Below are positions 1 through 11,631 of a stretch of 64,000 nucleotides of DNA, piece by piece. The position numbers and the translations under genes were made by a program. Source of the DNA: Cystobasidiopsis lactophilus (taxonomy: Eukaryota; Basidiomycota; Agaricostilbomycetes; Agaricostilbales; Chionosphaeraceae); assembly GCA_001599975.1 (NCBI GenBank), contig BCIO01000002.1, forward strand, positions 2,429,883 through 2,493,882, read 5' to 3'. The notes below the pieces were generated by a model. That model worked only from the letters and a program-made list of their open reading frames with translations, made no database searches and had not been told where the DNA came from. How positions within the stretch are numbered: position 1 is the stretch's first letter; each line of letters starts with the position of its first letter.

Positions 1-483
1 AGTACGCAATGTAAAAAGAACACTGCGTCACTCACAGATGACAGTATACGCCGCCGGCTCTGTGATCTTGGTTCAGACAGGGCTCAAGAACTTTTTGATG
101 ATATGGGAACGAACCAGCCATGCGGCCCATCAGCAGGACTGCCAGTTGGCCATTTCGAAGCCTGGGCATTTTGAGCCTATCGAGCCGTGTTGCTGGTGGT
201 CGAAGAGAACAAAATGGAGATTTGATTGTGCAGCGGGCAACACAGTACAGTGACTCAGAGATAGTGCGGTAGGGAGTCACCGGCACGTTGGCGATGGGTA
301 GTTCTCGACTATATTATCCAGACTGAGCCAGCAGGGCGTAGAAGAGCGAGAGCAAGGCTGCTCGTCGCCGATGCCGGACGACATCAAGTCGTTCCGCTCC
401 TCGGCTCCAGGAGCGCCACCGCGGCGCACCCCTTCTAATCTCGTCAAGCCTCTACAATCCATTGCACATGTTCTCAAAAATGT
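1..483. other. 3' flank of the amine oxidase, no gene seen
   Basis: Only short overlapping open frames occur here on both strands, and none resembles a known family or continues into a spliced model. It probably contains the 3' untranslated region of the amine oxidase gene and the edge of a neighbouring gene outside the window. Confidence 0.4.
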
Positions 484-3400
484 CTACAAATCCATAAAGA
501 GAGCGTGCTGGCGTTCGCTCTTCATGCGCTGGCTCTGAATACTGCCCGGCTCGCTCGGCTTGCCATCCTCCTCCCACGACAACAGACCGGTGTAGTTGAA
601 AGGAGCTAGCTTGGCGGGAGTGCAGTACTTGGCCTCCAAATGGCCGTCGAAGGACCAGGCGGCGCTGCCCTCTTGAGCATTGAGGATGATTGAGTTTTGG
701 CTCTCCATTGCGACGTCAAAGTCGTTGAAGTTGAAGGGTGTAAGAAGGACCGAAGAAGTAGCCAGGTTCGTCAATGTGTGGGGCGAGTCTTCAGCGCGAG
801 GGATGTGGTGGGTGCCGAGGTTGAGCCAAACAACAAGGTCCTCCTGCTCCAAGCTTTCACCGTCGAAAAACTTGCTGAAGTCGACGGTAGGCTATGCAGG
901 TTCGTCAGCCTCAAGGCACCAAGAAGACACAAGCAGATGCAAAAAAGACCCACCTTGCCAGGCAAGTTCATATTCCATTGCGAGGAAGAGTAGAGCTCGC
1001 TGTCGTGGTGGCGCGAGACGGAAAGTGAGTTCTTTGCCCAGTCGACGTTCTTCTCCGTGCGCTTGCAGTTGAGGTTGGTCAGGTGGACAGCGCTTTGACC
1101 AGCGTGAATGGCGTAGCCTCGCTTTTCGCCCCACTTGTTCGTTTGGTCTTCGTTGGTGATGACAAAGACTCCCTGTCCGTTCTTGGGGTATTCGAGGCGG
1201 CCGCCGTCTTCGGTCTTGACCATGTTGCGCACAATCTTCTGTTGAACGACCGGACCCCAATCGTCTCCAAACCAAGGCTCTTCGACTGACTCCACCTCGA
1301 GCGTGACTACATTAATGTGAGCAAGTGGTGGCTGTTGCTACCAGCGGAGTGGCTTACTGGCCATCAAGGAGTTCTTGACACCCGCCACGTCGAAGTCGAC
1401 CTGTCAAACAAAGCAGCCAGTCAGGTTCGCGTCCTCGATTGTTTTTTACCGCCTACCTTGTAGTTGAGCACATGATCGTGCAGACTGCCCATACTTGTCT
1501 CACGAATACGGTGACCAAAGGCTCTCTGCTGGTCATCCCAGACGCCACCTTGGAGGTAACCGGAGGCCGACACGCGGAGCTCCAGCGAGCCATCAAGCTG
1601 GAAGGTGTAGTCTGCGAGCAGCGTTTTAGAGAAGAGAGGAGGAGAGAGGAGAGAAGAAATAAACCTTGGAGATAGTCATAGTTGCCCACCTAGTCAAAGG
1701 CGAGAGGAAGAAGGTCAGGAAGAAGGGGAAGAGCAAGGTCGACGTGAAAGCAAAACTCACGGTAGAGATTGAGCGGACTATAAGCTCGTAGCCTTTGATG
1801 GCTCCCATTTCGTCTTTGAGCCATCCAGTGTGTCGTGAGAGTGGGCGGGCCGAATCACGTTCGAAGACGCAGATGGCTGACTCTCGCCGCGTGGTGCCAG
1901 TGTTGGAATGCACAGTCGCGGGAAGGTAGAGCGCGTCCGCTGGGCAATCATAGCCCTTCATGAGCTCCCGCACCAAGCCACCCATACCAAAGGCGCGATC
2001 GAGCCAGACGGTCGAGGCTTGATGGGGATCGTTCCCAGAGTATTGCGCCATGGCCTCCTGCGGCTGGATCTGGTAGATGATGCGCTCTCCTCGAAACCTG
2101 ATGTCATTCAAGAAGACGCCCATGTCGTATTCGAATCCGAGGTCTGAGGATTTGGAGTTTAGCCAAGTCCCTCGCTGAACTCATCGGACCCACAAAATTG
2201 CCAGCCCATCCATGTCACAAAGTTCTCTTTGGAGTCCACTCGGAACCTCGGCCCATCGAAGGACACACTGCGAGGGCCTGCTCTGTCATCCAAGTCTCTT
2301 GGCTGCCCCTTGTTGGTCCTTGACCTAGAAGCCCAGTCGGATTTCATCTCGGGCTTCTCGGAGCGCTTCAGCGTGCCGGCCGTGTAGGCGGCCAAAAATT
2401 CGGCCATATTGTCGAATATCTGGTGGTTGTAGACGACTTTGAGGAGCTTCCATTGAGCAGGGTCCTGGTATCGAATCAGCGCAATTGAGCGGGCGGGCCT
2501 CTGTATACCGAAAGACAATTTCTCCCACCGTTCCGCTCATTTCTGTGTAGCAGTAGAAATCGACTGGGTGCAAGAAAGAGCCAGGCACGTTGAGCTTGAA
2601 GGGATGCCACAGCCGCCGCCAGGATCCATCGTATGAAGCGGGCGCATTCGCAGCAATGACCAGTGTGTCATTTTGCAAGCCATGGAACTCGGCACCAAAC
2701 AAGTCTTGCGTGATATCCGCAATGGGCTGCATGAAAGTTCGAATGAATGCGGCCATGTCCGTGTCGTCGTTGCCGAAGAAAGAGCGGGCATTGTAGGGAA
2801 CGTTCGGCTCGTGATAGATCTCGGTCAACTGCCTGATGGTGGTATCCTTAGAGATAGGCAGAGGTCCGATGAGCCAGTCTTTGAAAACAGGTTCGGCCAG
2901 AGCGCCGTGTTGAATGATGGCGTGTGCATACTTTGGCGGCGGCGTGTCTGTTAGACCATCGAGGTACTCCAAAGCGGCACGTTTGGGCGGTTGGAATGCC
3001 TGAAATATCGGCTTAGACCCAGGCTGGACAGAAGAGAAGACCTTACCTCCAGAACCAAGAGGACGTTATCCGTTGGCACCGAGCCCTTCCACTTGGTCAA
3101 GTTCAAGCCTTGCTCCTCTTTGAACAACCATTCGCGAATTTCGAGAGCCTCTTCGCGATTGACATTGGCCCAAACGTCTGAAAGGGCAGTTTAGCTGGCA
3201 TGATTGCTTGACAATGCAGGGTGCCTTACTCTTTCGCGGTGCTTTCACCGGCAAAGCGTCTGTAGTCTTACAAACAGGTGCCAATCCAGCAATTGATTCA
3301 ACCTCGCCGGCGCTGCACGCGACACCACAATCACATGGGGCAACGACCAAAATCGCTGATAGCATCCGCCACTCACAGGTCGGATCGGAACACGTTGACG

Positions 3401-3567
3401 ATAGACAGCAGCGCCAAGGTCAAGCAGACCCAGGTCGAAAAGGACAAGTAGCGAAACCAGGCCCGCGATCGCTCAGGCAAATACACGACCTGCTCCTCGA
3501 CACCGAGTCGCTTTTCGCCGGTGTTGGCCAAAAGCAAAGCCGACACGTCATCCTTCTCGCTGGCCAT
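484..3567 (-). CDS. Copper-containing primary amine oxidase, N-terminally membrane-anchored
   Basis: Copper/topaquinone amine oxidase, which oxidises primary amines to aldehydes with release of ammonia and H2O2. The gene is split into about eight exons. Exon 1 encodes a cytosolic-looking head followed by one hydrophobic segment at about residues 38-60, so the enzyme looks like a type II membrane protein. The N2/N3 region includes DWLIGPLPI. The core carries FEYDMGVFLNDIRFRGERI and then the cofactor motif T-V-G-N-Y-D-Y, whose tyrosine (codon 1678-1680) becomes topaquinone. An intron of about 71 nt separates the T codon from VGNYDY. The copper ligands are the His-Asp-His pair at 1472-1480 and the distal His in THHIPRAEDSP near 800-815. 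The C-terminus ends at the TAG at 484-486. The ATG at 3567 is the first in frame and directly precedes the anchor. Family assignment is secure from motifs; exact exon ends in the middle are inferred. Confidence 0.9.
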
Positions 3568-4069
3568 TCTCCTATCTTAATTGCGGAGTCAACGACGTCG
3601 CTGTCTTGAGGAGAGAGCAGGACGGAGGAATAGGCAGCGCCAGCTCTAAATGAGTCGCGCGTCGCAAGGAATCGCTTGCGCTTCCCCAGCTTTTAGGGTG
3701 GCGATAAGGGAGTCAACCAGTGGTGGTGGTGAGCAGGCAACTGTACATTTCGAAGTGAGGGGAGAGGTGGACAGACTATGAGAGACCCGCAGTCGCATAC
3801 AACACCAATTTCGTTATGAGCTCTTTCGTGAAATCCACAAGGTCGGCGCTTGACCCCCACGCTGCTGAGATGGGCTGCACGAGGCCTGCCGTCACCATCA
3901 ACAGGGTTAGCCAGAGGCGCCTATGCCCTCGTCAAGCAGCATATTGGCGCCCGACCCCAAAGGTGTTGGCCGACCAAATTCTGTCCAATGCGACCTACTT
4001 GAGCCCAGAAGCTGCAAGATCAAATCAAGAGACAAAACGAACCTAATGACTTTAGAGGCGCCAGTCCTT
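3568..4069. other. Intergenic, amine oxidase promoter and UGO1 3' end
   Basis: About 500 bp between the amine oxidase start and the UGO1 stop, both on the minus strand. Short plus-strand frames here show no recognisable protein. It should hold the amine oxidase promoter and the UGO1 terminator; no motif was assigned. Confidence 0.4.
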
Positions 4070-5852
4070 TCACATCTCTGCCCACCCAGTGCTCTCCATC
4101 CCTTCTCTCCCAGAGACCTGCCAAGGGAATCGCCGCTTAGCACTCGCTTTAGCTTCAGAAAAGGAAGATAGGAAACGGACCAGACTCAAAAGCAAGACGA
4201 CGGCCTGAGCTGCGCAGCCCATCGAGAAGCCGCGGTAGAGCTGCCTCAGGCCCCCGAACCTGGACGAGCTCCACTCCTTGATCTTGGTCGCCTCCTCCTC
4301 GTCCTCGTCATCCTCCGCCTCCCCTCGCCTCCTGGTCGACGACCGGCGCTTCTTGCGCGCGGCCAGCGTCGGCGGCAGGAAGGAGGTCTCTTCGGTCACG
4401 ATCCGGTAGGTCGCCTCCACCATGCCGGCGTACGGCACCGGCCGGGTTTCAACGCAGGCGCGCAAAGATCTGTGGGCGCGAGAGCTGACGGAGAGCAAGG
4501 AAGCGCGGGACTGGATTTGGAGCCGCCGGCGGATGGTCTCGATGGGCAAGGTGACCAAGAGCGAGGTGGAGGAGAGGACGAATTCGAGCACCGAGTAGAG
4601 CGCGGCGTGGTCGGAAGCGGAGACGCCGAGGACGCGCTCGATGATGAGGGGCGCGGCGAGGTGGAAGAAGGGCCGGAGGGTGCAGTCCAGCAGAGTGGGA
4701 ATGAAGAGGTTGGGGTGGAAGTAGATGGAGCCCAGGCCGCCCTCGTTCTCGATGATTTTCGTCAGGGCGTCGATGGGCCCGGTGTAGGACGCGTGGCGGG
4801 GCTGGGAGGACTGGACGATCATCCTGGTCTTGATGAGGTCCAAAGGGGAGACGATCAGGCCAGTGAGGAGGTGGGAGGCCGTGTGGATGATCAAAGGGAT
4901 GGTAGGATGCGGCGAGTGCACCAGCGGCAAAGAAGGCAAGGACTCGGGAGGGGCGAAAGCGGAAGTCAACAGCGAGAGGAGGAAGGGCTGGATGGCGGAC
5001 GCCAGCGCATCAATGCTGAACGCCGTCATTTGGCCTGTTGGAGCAAGATGTGAGAAGATCAGAAAGGGCTTGGGCCTGATTGAAGAGGTGCGCGGTCCAA
5101 CCTTTCCAGAGAGCCAGCCAGCCTTCGCCTTTCCACCGCCCGATGCTCTTGATCATGTCCCACACTCCACCAGTGATGATGGTAGGCAGGACGTGCTCCG
5201 GCCTGGTGGCGTGGTCGTAGATAGAAGTGCGCTGGATGTAGCCCGCTCGGTCCTTCCTGACGTGCTTCTCCTTGCGCTCCGGGGGGTTCACGTTGGACCA
5301 AGGGCGGGAGGTCAAGTCTTGGAAGTAAGCCTCAGCTTCGGCCTCGTCGCTCAGCTGGACATGGCGAGACCGGTTTCAGCCTGCGAGCGCTCCTCCTGGG
5401 CAACAAACAAACGCACCTCGCCCTCCTCCTCCTCCTCTGACAGGTCCCACTCGGCCTCCCCGGCCCCAGCCAGCATCACATCGTGCCTTGGGATCCACTG
5501 CACCTGCAGCAGCGTCTTGCCCACCTCAAAAGGCTGCACCAGGCCGGTCGAGGCAAAGCCGAGGAGCGACGTGGACAGGAAGCCCCTCATGCCGCCCATG
5601 CCGGAGCCGCCAATTGAGAAGTCGTCGGGCGTGGAGAGCACGTCGTCGACCCTGGAGTAGCGCGAGGGCGAGACGCGGGCGGGGGACGAGGCGAAGGGCG
5701 CAAAGCTCGAGTCCGCGAACGTCTTGTCGCTCAGATCCGGAGCCACATAGTCTGCCCTCGCCTGGCGTTAGTCAAGCACTGCTGGTCCATAGATACAACG
5801 CACAAGGCCGCAGAGGGTGGCTACCACTGCCGCCCGAGAATGGCGAGCTCAT
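4070..5852 (-). CDS. UGO1: Mitochondrial outer-membrane fusion protein Ugo1
   Basis: Ugo1 is a modified mitochondrial-carrier protein of the outer membrane that links the fusion GTPases Fzo1 and Mgm1. The carrier-like repeats show LVQPFEVGKTLLQVQW, then IVSPLDLIKTRMIVQS with a downstream GG/Y block, then TLPIETIRRRLQIQS. These are degenerate P-x-D/E-x-x-K/R signatures, as expected for Ugo1 rather than a true carrier. Exon 1 starts at ATG 5852 and encodes MSSPFSGGSGSHPLRP. Splicing of a short intron with a GACTAAC-like branch site gives LRPYYVAPDL. A second splice near 5036-5095 joins ALWKG to QMTAFSID and restores the carrier frame. An acidic insert (about 4290-4330) and an ERKEKHVRKDRAGY stretch are lineage-specific. 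The neighbour on the other side of its promoter is an unrecognised plus-strand gene. Confidence 0.85.
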
Positions 5853-6238
5853 GCCGCCTTGTTTGTTGCTCGAAACAGGTCAAGTGTCGTTGGCCGCCTA
5901 TGAACTCCCTGCCTTTTTGTCTTGCCTCCTTGCTCCTTGCTGCTCCTGCTTTATAGTGCTTGCTCTAACGGACTCAACTTGCTGGCATGCACCAACTCGT
6001 CCATGATCCTAGATCCTGACTTGCCGAGTTCAATAGCCTCAAGGTTGGCTCCTACCGGGCGAGTTGGCTTGGTTGAATCAGGATTTGGGCTCTGTTGCTG
6101 GATGACACGCGTTGTAAATGAAGACTCGAAATGTCGAAACTGTAACGACCTGTTCGGCGGTGCTCTTGGAGGTTTGGCCCAGCTAGGGTTTGCCCTTCAG
6201 CGCTCTCCGACCCGACTCCATAGCAACTCCTGGACATA

Positions 6239-7553
6239 ATGCTGCAGGACCAACCACCACAGAATCGCCTCAAGACTCTTTCGGAAATTGCCCATGCAAA
6301 GAGGGCTACTGACGCCAGGCTTCTTTGTCTTGCCATCCCCGCTCCTCCGTCCGTCGTTGGCTACCAGGATCCGTTCGAACTCTTGGGCCTGCGAATTAGA
6401 GATGAGATCAGCGCCGAGCTGAAGGGAGATGGGGCGATCACTGCCGTAGCGAACGGCGTCAACGACAGATTGCGAGCTGCCTTGTCTGACTTCCGAGGAA
6501 GCCATGCTGCCGACCAGGTCAACTTTGCCACGGCTGATCAGCTCAAAAGTGGTTTCACGATCGCTAAGCGGCGTGAAGCTGGCAGTAAGGAGCTATCACT
6601 TCAGCTTGCGTTCGCGGTCAAAGTCAATGGCAAGAGCTGCATCGTGGCGGCCATCGCTTCTACATTGAATCTGAACGTGGACATAGTAGACATCAGCTCG
6701 GACCACTGGAACGATGCAGCTGGCTACAACGCCCAACAAGTGGACGTCCGTCATGCAGCGATGCTCGCCCATTTGCCTCCAGGACATGCTCGCCCAGCCT
6801 CGGGTCAACAATTTCCAGTTTTTGGATCTCACATCAAGCCTGGAGCTTGCTGTGCTTTTGCTGACGGCGTCCGCGTTCACCGGGATTGGGAAGGCCTCGG
6901 GTTAGCTCGAACGCTCCACCATTACTTGGACTTGGTCTGCCTGTCGTTTCGTTGTCGCAAGCTGCTCAAAGGCGCCAGCCCTGAAAATTTCGACATGAAA
7001 TTCCCAAACGACAAGTACACGAGCGAAATGCATGGTGCTGCCAGGCTTGCAGTGGGTCTGTGGGCCCGGCCAGCTGGTTACCGATTGGGCCATACCATTT
7101 GGTACGGCTCTTGGGATCGGGACATTTGGGCTTTTCGCCACTATCTTGAGAATGGTAGGCGGCTGCTTCTTGCTTGCGCCAGATGCCCTCTTCATCTCCT
7201 TCCTGGACAGAAGTGCCTCCCAAGCCAGACGACTGGGATCACATCTTCTGTGCTCCAAGCCCTGGCTTCCTCGAAGGTCAAACTCTTCTTGCCGACATCA
7301 AGCCAGTTCATTTCCCGTATCCTCCCAAGCCACTCTCTTGAACGTTTGCCACTCCCCGAAAGAGGCGGGCCTGCGGGCGGGCTTGTCCACGTTCGCTTGT
7401 TGGCATTTCATAGATTCTGTTTCCTTTCATGCCAATCGAACCCTCTTATTGTAGACCCAGTGGATAAGCGTCAGGGAGTTTGAGGCTCACCGCCGCCTCC
7501 GTCACGATGAGATTCCGCGAAATGGGTATATCATGATTTCAGACCAGGTTTGA
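6239..7553 (+). CDS. Unrecognised spliced gene, hypothetical protein
   Basis: I do not recognise this protein. A single frame stays open from ATG 6239 to a splice donor near 7155 (about 305 codons). It contains segments such as FDMKFPNDKYTSEMHGAAR and IWYGSWDRDIWAFRHYLEN. Joining the donor after codon phase 1 to the acceptor ending at 7210 continues in frame as EVPPKPDDWDHIFCAPSPGF and LLADIKPVHFPYPPKPL. A last exon from about 7451 reads TQWISVREFEAHRRLRHDE and ends IMISDQV at TGA 7551-7553. The final splice is not settled; an alternative third exon would end at 7483. Long minus-strand frames lie opposite in the same codon register and look like mirror images rather than a second gene. A 5' exon before 6239 is possible. 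No signal peptide or clear membrane span is seen in the favoured frame. Confidence 0.5.
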
Positions 7554-7774
7554 AAAGGTCAAAAAAGAAAGGTCTGAAGCGGGAATATGAAAAGAGCTAC
7601 AAGGGCTTCTGAATTATTGGACAAGGAAACCGCCAAACAAAAGGCTTAAAAATGGTGGCAAAAAAAGAAGCCGCCAGGGGTAAAAGATGCGACGAAGATT
7701 GTCGAGGAACGAGGAACGACGACGTAAAGAAAGCTTTGGGTTGTGATTTCGTTTCGGGGGGTTTGAGCTGTTGT

Positions 7775-9125
7775 TCAAAGGTGGAGAGCGAAGAGTGATG
7801 CCAGTGTCGCCACCACCAAGACCGTCGTCCCTTGAGGCAGGTTGGACAGCGCGCTCGACTCGGTGAGAGAGGTGGAGCCGGAAAGGGTGTTGATCTGCTG
7901 CAAGAAAGGGTCCCCGCACTTGACGCCCAAGCTCTTCCAAAACTGGGCCTGGTTGGCCAGCAGCAGCGAGTTTTGCAGGCCGGCCACGTAGGGCACCTGG
8001 GTTTCGAAGGCGATGTAGGCGGCGAAGATGGCCTGGGTGCAAGGGATGCACAGCGCAGCCGAGGACATGGACGGGTTGAGGAAGAGGAAGGCCAGGTTCG
8101 TGTTGGTGAAAGTGGTGGCATTCGCGGTGATGATACCTTGGGTTGGGTCGCCCGTCGGCGTTGACGCTGGAGCTGAAGTGGTGCCAGAGGCCGAGGCGCC
8201 TGACGCCGTCGACGCGGTCGAGTTGTCGGCCGGAGCGCGAGCGATGAGGGCGGCCCCTCGGTGTAACAGCCGCTTGGCAACCGAGTTGCTCCCTGATGAC
8301 AGCTGGACGTAGAGATTTTGGGGCTTTAAGGCGTCCAAGGCAAAGTTGGCAATGTTAAACGTGGTGTCCAGCTTCAGCGAGTAGCCCTTGATCGTCGCGT
8401 TGGCGACGCCGATGTCCGACTTGGACGGCGTCCCTCCTGTCGTGGCGTTCTTGGGAGCAATGCCACTTGTTGCAGCTGCCGCCTCGGCTGAAACACCGCT
8501 GCCGGAAGCGGTCGCAGCGGAAGAGTTGGAGCTCCCGCCGGCGATCTCGAGCAGGCAAGAGTTGCCAGTGGCCGAGTCGGTGGTGCACATGGCGCTTCTT
8601 AACGGCGACACGACGTAGATCGCATCGTAGAGGGCCTACAGTGGCAGAAGCACGAATATGAGCACAGGAGGTCCATGCGTTTCAGAAACGGGCGAGGACT
8701 CACAATAACGGACTCGACAGCCTGCGGGCCGACGAGCTCCGTGCTGCACGCATCTGAGAACTGGCTGAGCACAGACTGGAGGATGGAGGTGGAGCAGAAG
8801 CCGATGGTGGACTGGCAGATGGAGATGAGCGTGGACTGGATGGTGGTGAGCGACTGAGGCTTGGTCGCCGTGGTCGGGTTAAACAAGGCGGTGGCGTTGA
8901 GCAGCTTGGAGGTGCAGCTGTTCAAGGTCGAGTCGGCGTCGAGCGAGCTGAGGAACGAGGTGCAGCCATCCGAGATTTCTGAGCGGTTCTCGCGGGATCA
9001 GCATCTCCGCGCCTTCCACGCCGGCATCGAGAGCAAGGGAACGCACGCTGGCCTGCTGCCCCAGTCGCCATGACCGCCAAAGCTGCCCATAACACGCTCT
9101 GCCTGCGCCGCTTCCCGCTTCCCAT
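7775..9125 (-). CDS. Secreted GPI-anchored DUF7729-like protein
   Basis: Predicted cell-surface protein of unknown function, close in pattern to fungal DUF7729 proteins. Exon 1 (ATG 9125) encodes a basic start and a hydrophobic signal peptide, SVLWAALAVMATGAAG. A phase-1 intron joins it to QQISDGCTSFLSSLDADST, and a second intron follows VGPQAVESVI and leads into ALYDAIYVVSPLRS. The ectodomain is Cys-spaced (C-TSF, NSC, CQSTIGFC, DAC, MCTT, SCLL, CIPC, KCGDP) with many Ser/Thr/Ala stretches and N-glycosylation sequons. The last 20 or so residues (GTTVLVVATLASLFALHL) are a hydrophobic GPI-attachment tail. Splice joins are strongly supported by frame restoration. The family name is from memory of similar fungal proteins and is less sure than the secreted/GPI call. 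Confidence 0.75.
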
Positions 9126-9934
9126 GGCTTTAACACTTGAACAGAAGAAGCCGACCTCCTAAAAAAACCGCGGGCGCTTGCAAATCCCTCAGGCCGGCTG
9201 GGGGATCAAGGCGAGGGCGGGCGTTGTATAACGAGTGGTGAAAAGAACAAAAGAATGTGTAACGAAGTAAAGTCGCAAGAAGTGAGCCCTCAGAGCATCG
9301 ATGTCCTCGAAGAAGAAGCCGGTAAACAAAGCTCGGAAGTCGAGCCGGGCCAGACCTGAACCTTGTGGTACTCGGCAATAAGACCTCGCAGAGGCGCCTG
9401 CGTTGCAGTGATAATGAAGATGTGAATGGGAGAGGACAAGGAGACGCGCGGAGGACGCCGCCGACATTGCAACCGTCTTCGTGGCCACGCAATGGGGATC
9501 TGCTTCCGGCCAATCCCTGCCCAACGGTCTTTTGCAGTGCGTGATCATTGCCGCAGGTGGATGTGGACGTGATTGGAATGCTGCAAGGTTTAGCACCAGA
9601 TTGGGGCCGGGCTCGAGTGGTTGCCGTAGTACTTAGTTGCCAGCGACGCGGGCGGCGAGGCTGAGTGGCGGAAGACGCGACTCGGAGGCGTGAATAAAGT
9701 GGATGGCGCGGCGGAAGCTTGTATCACGCTCGCCTTCGTCAGGAGCGAGATGAAACGCAGCGAGCGCGCAAGCAGCTGGCGAGACCGACACCGTCCTGAG
9801 AGCGAAAGGCCACACTCAACTCCAGATGCACTTGAGGAGAAGGAGAGGCTAGCTCACCCTTATCTCCTAACCATGGCGTAACCAAGATACTGGGACACTC
9901 TCCAAGAGTGAACAAGGTAGATCAGAATCGGCAA
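9126..9934. other. Intergenic, promoter of the GPI protein and CDC123 3' end
   Basis: Open frames on both strands here (for example minus 9189-9596 and plus 9690-9881) do not resemble proteins and do not splice to neighbours. The stretch most likely holds the promoter and 5' leader of the GPI-anchored protein gene and the CDC123 terminator. Confidence 0.4.
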
Positions 9935-11097
9935 TCAAGGCGCCTCTTCCCGGATAGCTCGATCCAGCGTTTGCTCCCAGTCCCTCGCAAACTCCTGTGC
10001 GCTCTTCCCTTGGCTCAAAGCAATCACTTCGGTTGGAAACCTGGACGCTGAGAAGGTCGGCATGGACTGGGACGCTTGCATTTCGTCCTCGATGGTGCGG
10101 AGCAGTGGCGCGTTCGCTGTCGTCGAGAAAGCGGATTCGAGGAAAGGCCATTCGAATAGTAGAGCATCGGTGTGCTGCGTCCACGGGTTGAAGTCTAGTA
10201 GCAGCACCCGCTCTAGGTTTTGAGTGAGGTAAACGTCGAAGGTGTCTGCAAGCCAAGATCACCAAGCTCAGCATCCAAATGCGTGCAGAGCGAGGACCTT
10301 TGCGCACAGTCAGAGCTTGGAAATGCTGGAGAGACGTGGTCTTCAAAGAAGTCGGCGATGAGCAGCTTGATTTGAGCCCTCGTCGACTCTGGTTGCAGGA
10401 ACGAGTAATAGACCGAATCCCTTTGGCAGATCGCTGGTGTTCGAGCCGTGAGTCGGGTGAAATCGAAAAAAATGCGAGGGCTCGCACCTAGCAGTTTCTG
10501 GCTCCTAACGAAGCACCGAAATTCTGACGACCGAGGCACATCGTACCACTTCTTCAACACCAGCTCAAACTGCTCTGGCTCTCCTTCTGCAGAGTCTTTA
10601 TCTTCACACGCATCGTATGCATGCTCCAGATCGTGAACGATGAAGTCGGACGCCTTAAGTAGCATGAACACTTCCTCCGCCGTGGTGCACCGGAGATGCG
10701 GGCTCGCCACAATCCATTCAGCGTCCTGCTCTAGCCAAGTCAGTAATCAGTCATCAAGAATTTGATAATGTATGGAAAAGCCTCGGACCTGGGGACAAGA
10801 CCAGTTGAGCTTGGGGAAGACGGCGCCGTAGCGGGCAATGGCATCTTCAATGCCCTTTTGAAGCTCTGGGAACGAGTACGAGGGCTGGTCCCATTCTTCA
10901 GAGCCGTATTCATCCTCCAGGTTCGCAGAGGGGCCATTTGAATCCGGCACAATGATCCCATCTGCCCGCAAATATTCCACAAAATCCGAGTCCAGTGGCA
11001 GAATGACAGCTCGCAGGGCCACTTTCTTGAGCTGAGGGTACCAATGAGACATCTTGCAGGCATCTACGTCTCTTCTAAGTAGTGGCGGCATTGCCAT
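9935..11097 (-). CDS. CDC123: Cell division cycle protein 123, eIF2 assembly ATP-grasp factor
   Basis: Cdc123 (D123 family) is an ATP-grasp-fold protein that promotes assembly of the eIF2 trimer in the cytosol, and so controls translation initiation and cell-cycle entry. The start HWYPQLKKVALRAVILPLDS matches the family N-terminus. It is followed by PKLNWSCPQ, AEEVFMLLKASDFIVHDL, the strand EFRCFVRSQKLL, then AICQRDSVYYSFL (the conserved I-S-Q-R-D block), and near the end RVLLLDFNPWTQHTDALLFEW. The AICQRD block is restored only when an intron after QKLL (gtgcga...ccag) is removed; reading through would insert about 18 foreign residues. The stop is TGA at 9935-9937. The ATG at 11097 is the first in frame. 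Its upstream neighbour on the same strand is a 2-oxoglutarate oxygenase. Confidence 0.9.
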
Positions 11098-11631
11098 TTT
11101 GGCGAAAACCGGGTGGACGAGTCAAGCGAAGAAATTACTTTCTGTGTGCAACTAGAGGCTAAAGGCGCCAAGATGTGGGCGCTGGGACCTGGATGGACCA
11201 CTCGCTGTATATATCTATTAAGATGGGCGAAAGCCTTATGGAACTCGAAAAAGGGACAGAAAATGCTTGATGCAAGCTGCTGCCCGCCTGCGTGCCGCGG
11301 CCGCCTGCCATAGTCTACAACAATCCGCCACCTTGCACTTCTTATGACGCCGACTTCCTACATGTTGAAGAAAGCTCGGCGGCGCGCTTCGCTGGCGCCG
11401 CCTCGCGGCCAATGGAGGAGAGAAGGCAAGCAAAGTGCTCGCCGCGAAGGTCCATGGGATGCCTCGAGGATGTCTGACGGGTTGTCTCCGAAAACGAGGG
11501 ACGAAAAGTTGAGGATGGACCTTGGATGTTCCATCCAGGTAATTTCGTGGCGGAGCGTCCCAGAACCGTGACTCATGGACTAGCTTCAAGGTCTGTACAA
11601 GCGCGTCTGAAGAGTGTGGGAATCGTTGCGG
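11098..11631. other. Intergenic, CDC123 promoter region
   Basis: About 530 bp between the oxygenase stop and the CDC123 start. Plus-strand open frames are present (for example 11344-11571) but carry no recognisable sequence. No regulatory motif was assigned. Confidence 0.4.

Noticed and set aside
4472-5053. 193-residue plus-strand open frame rich in Gly/Glu/Arg
   Set aside because: It lies antisense to UGO1 exons in mirrored codon register; composition is that of reversed GC-rich codons and nothing matches a family.
9189-9596. 136-residue minus-strand open frame upstream of the GPI protein gene
   Set aside because: It does not splice to the neighbour, has erratic composition and fits a promoter/leader position.
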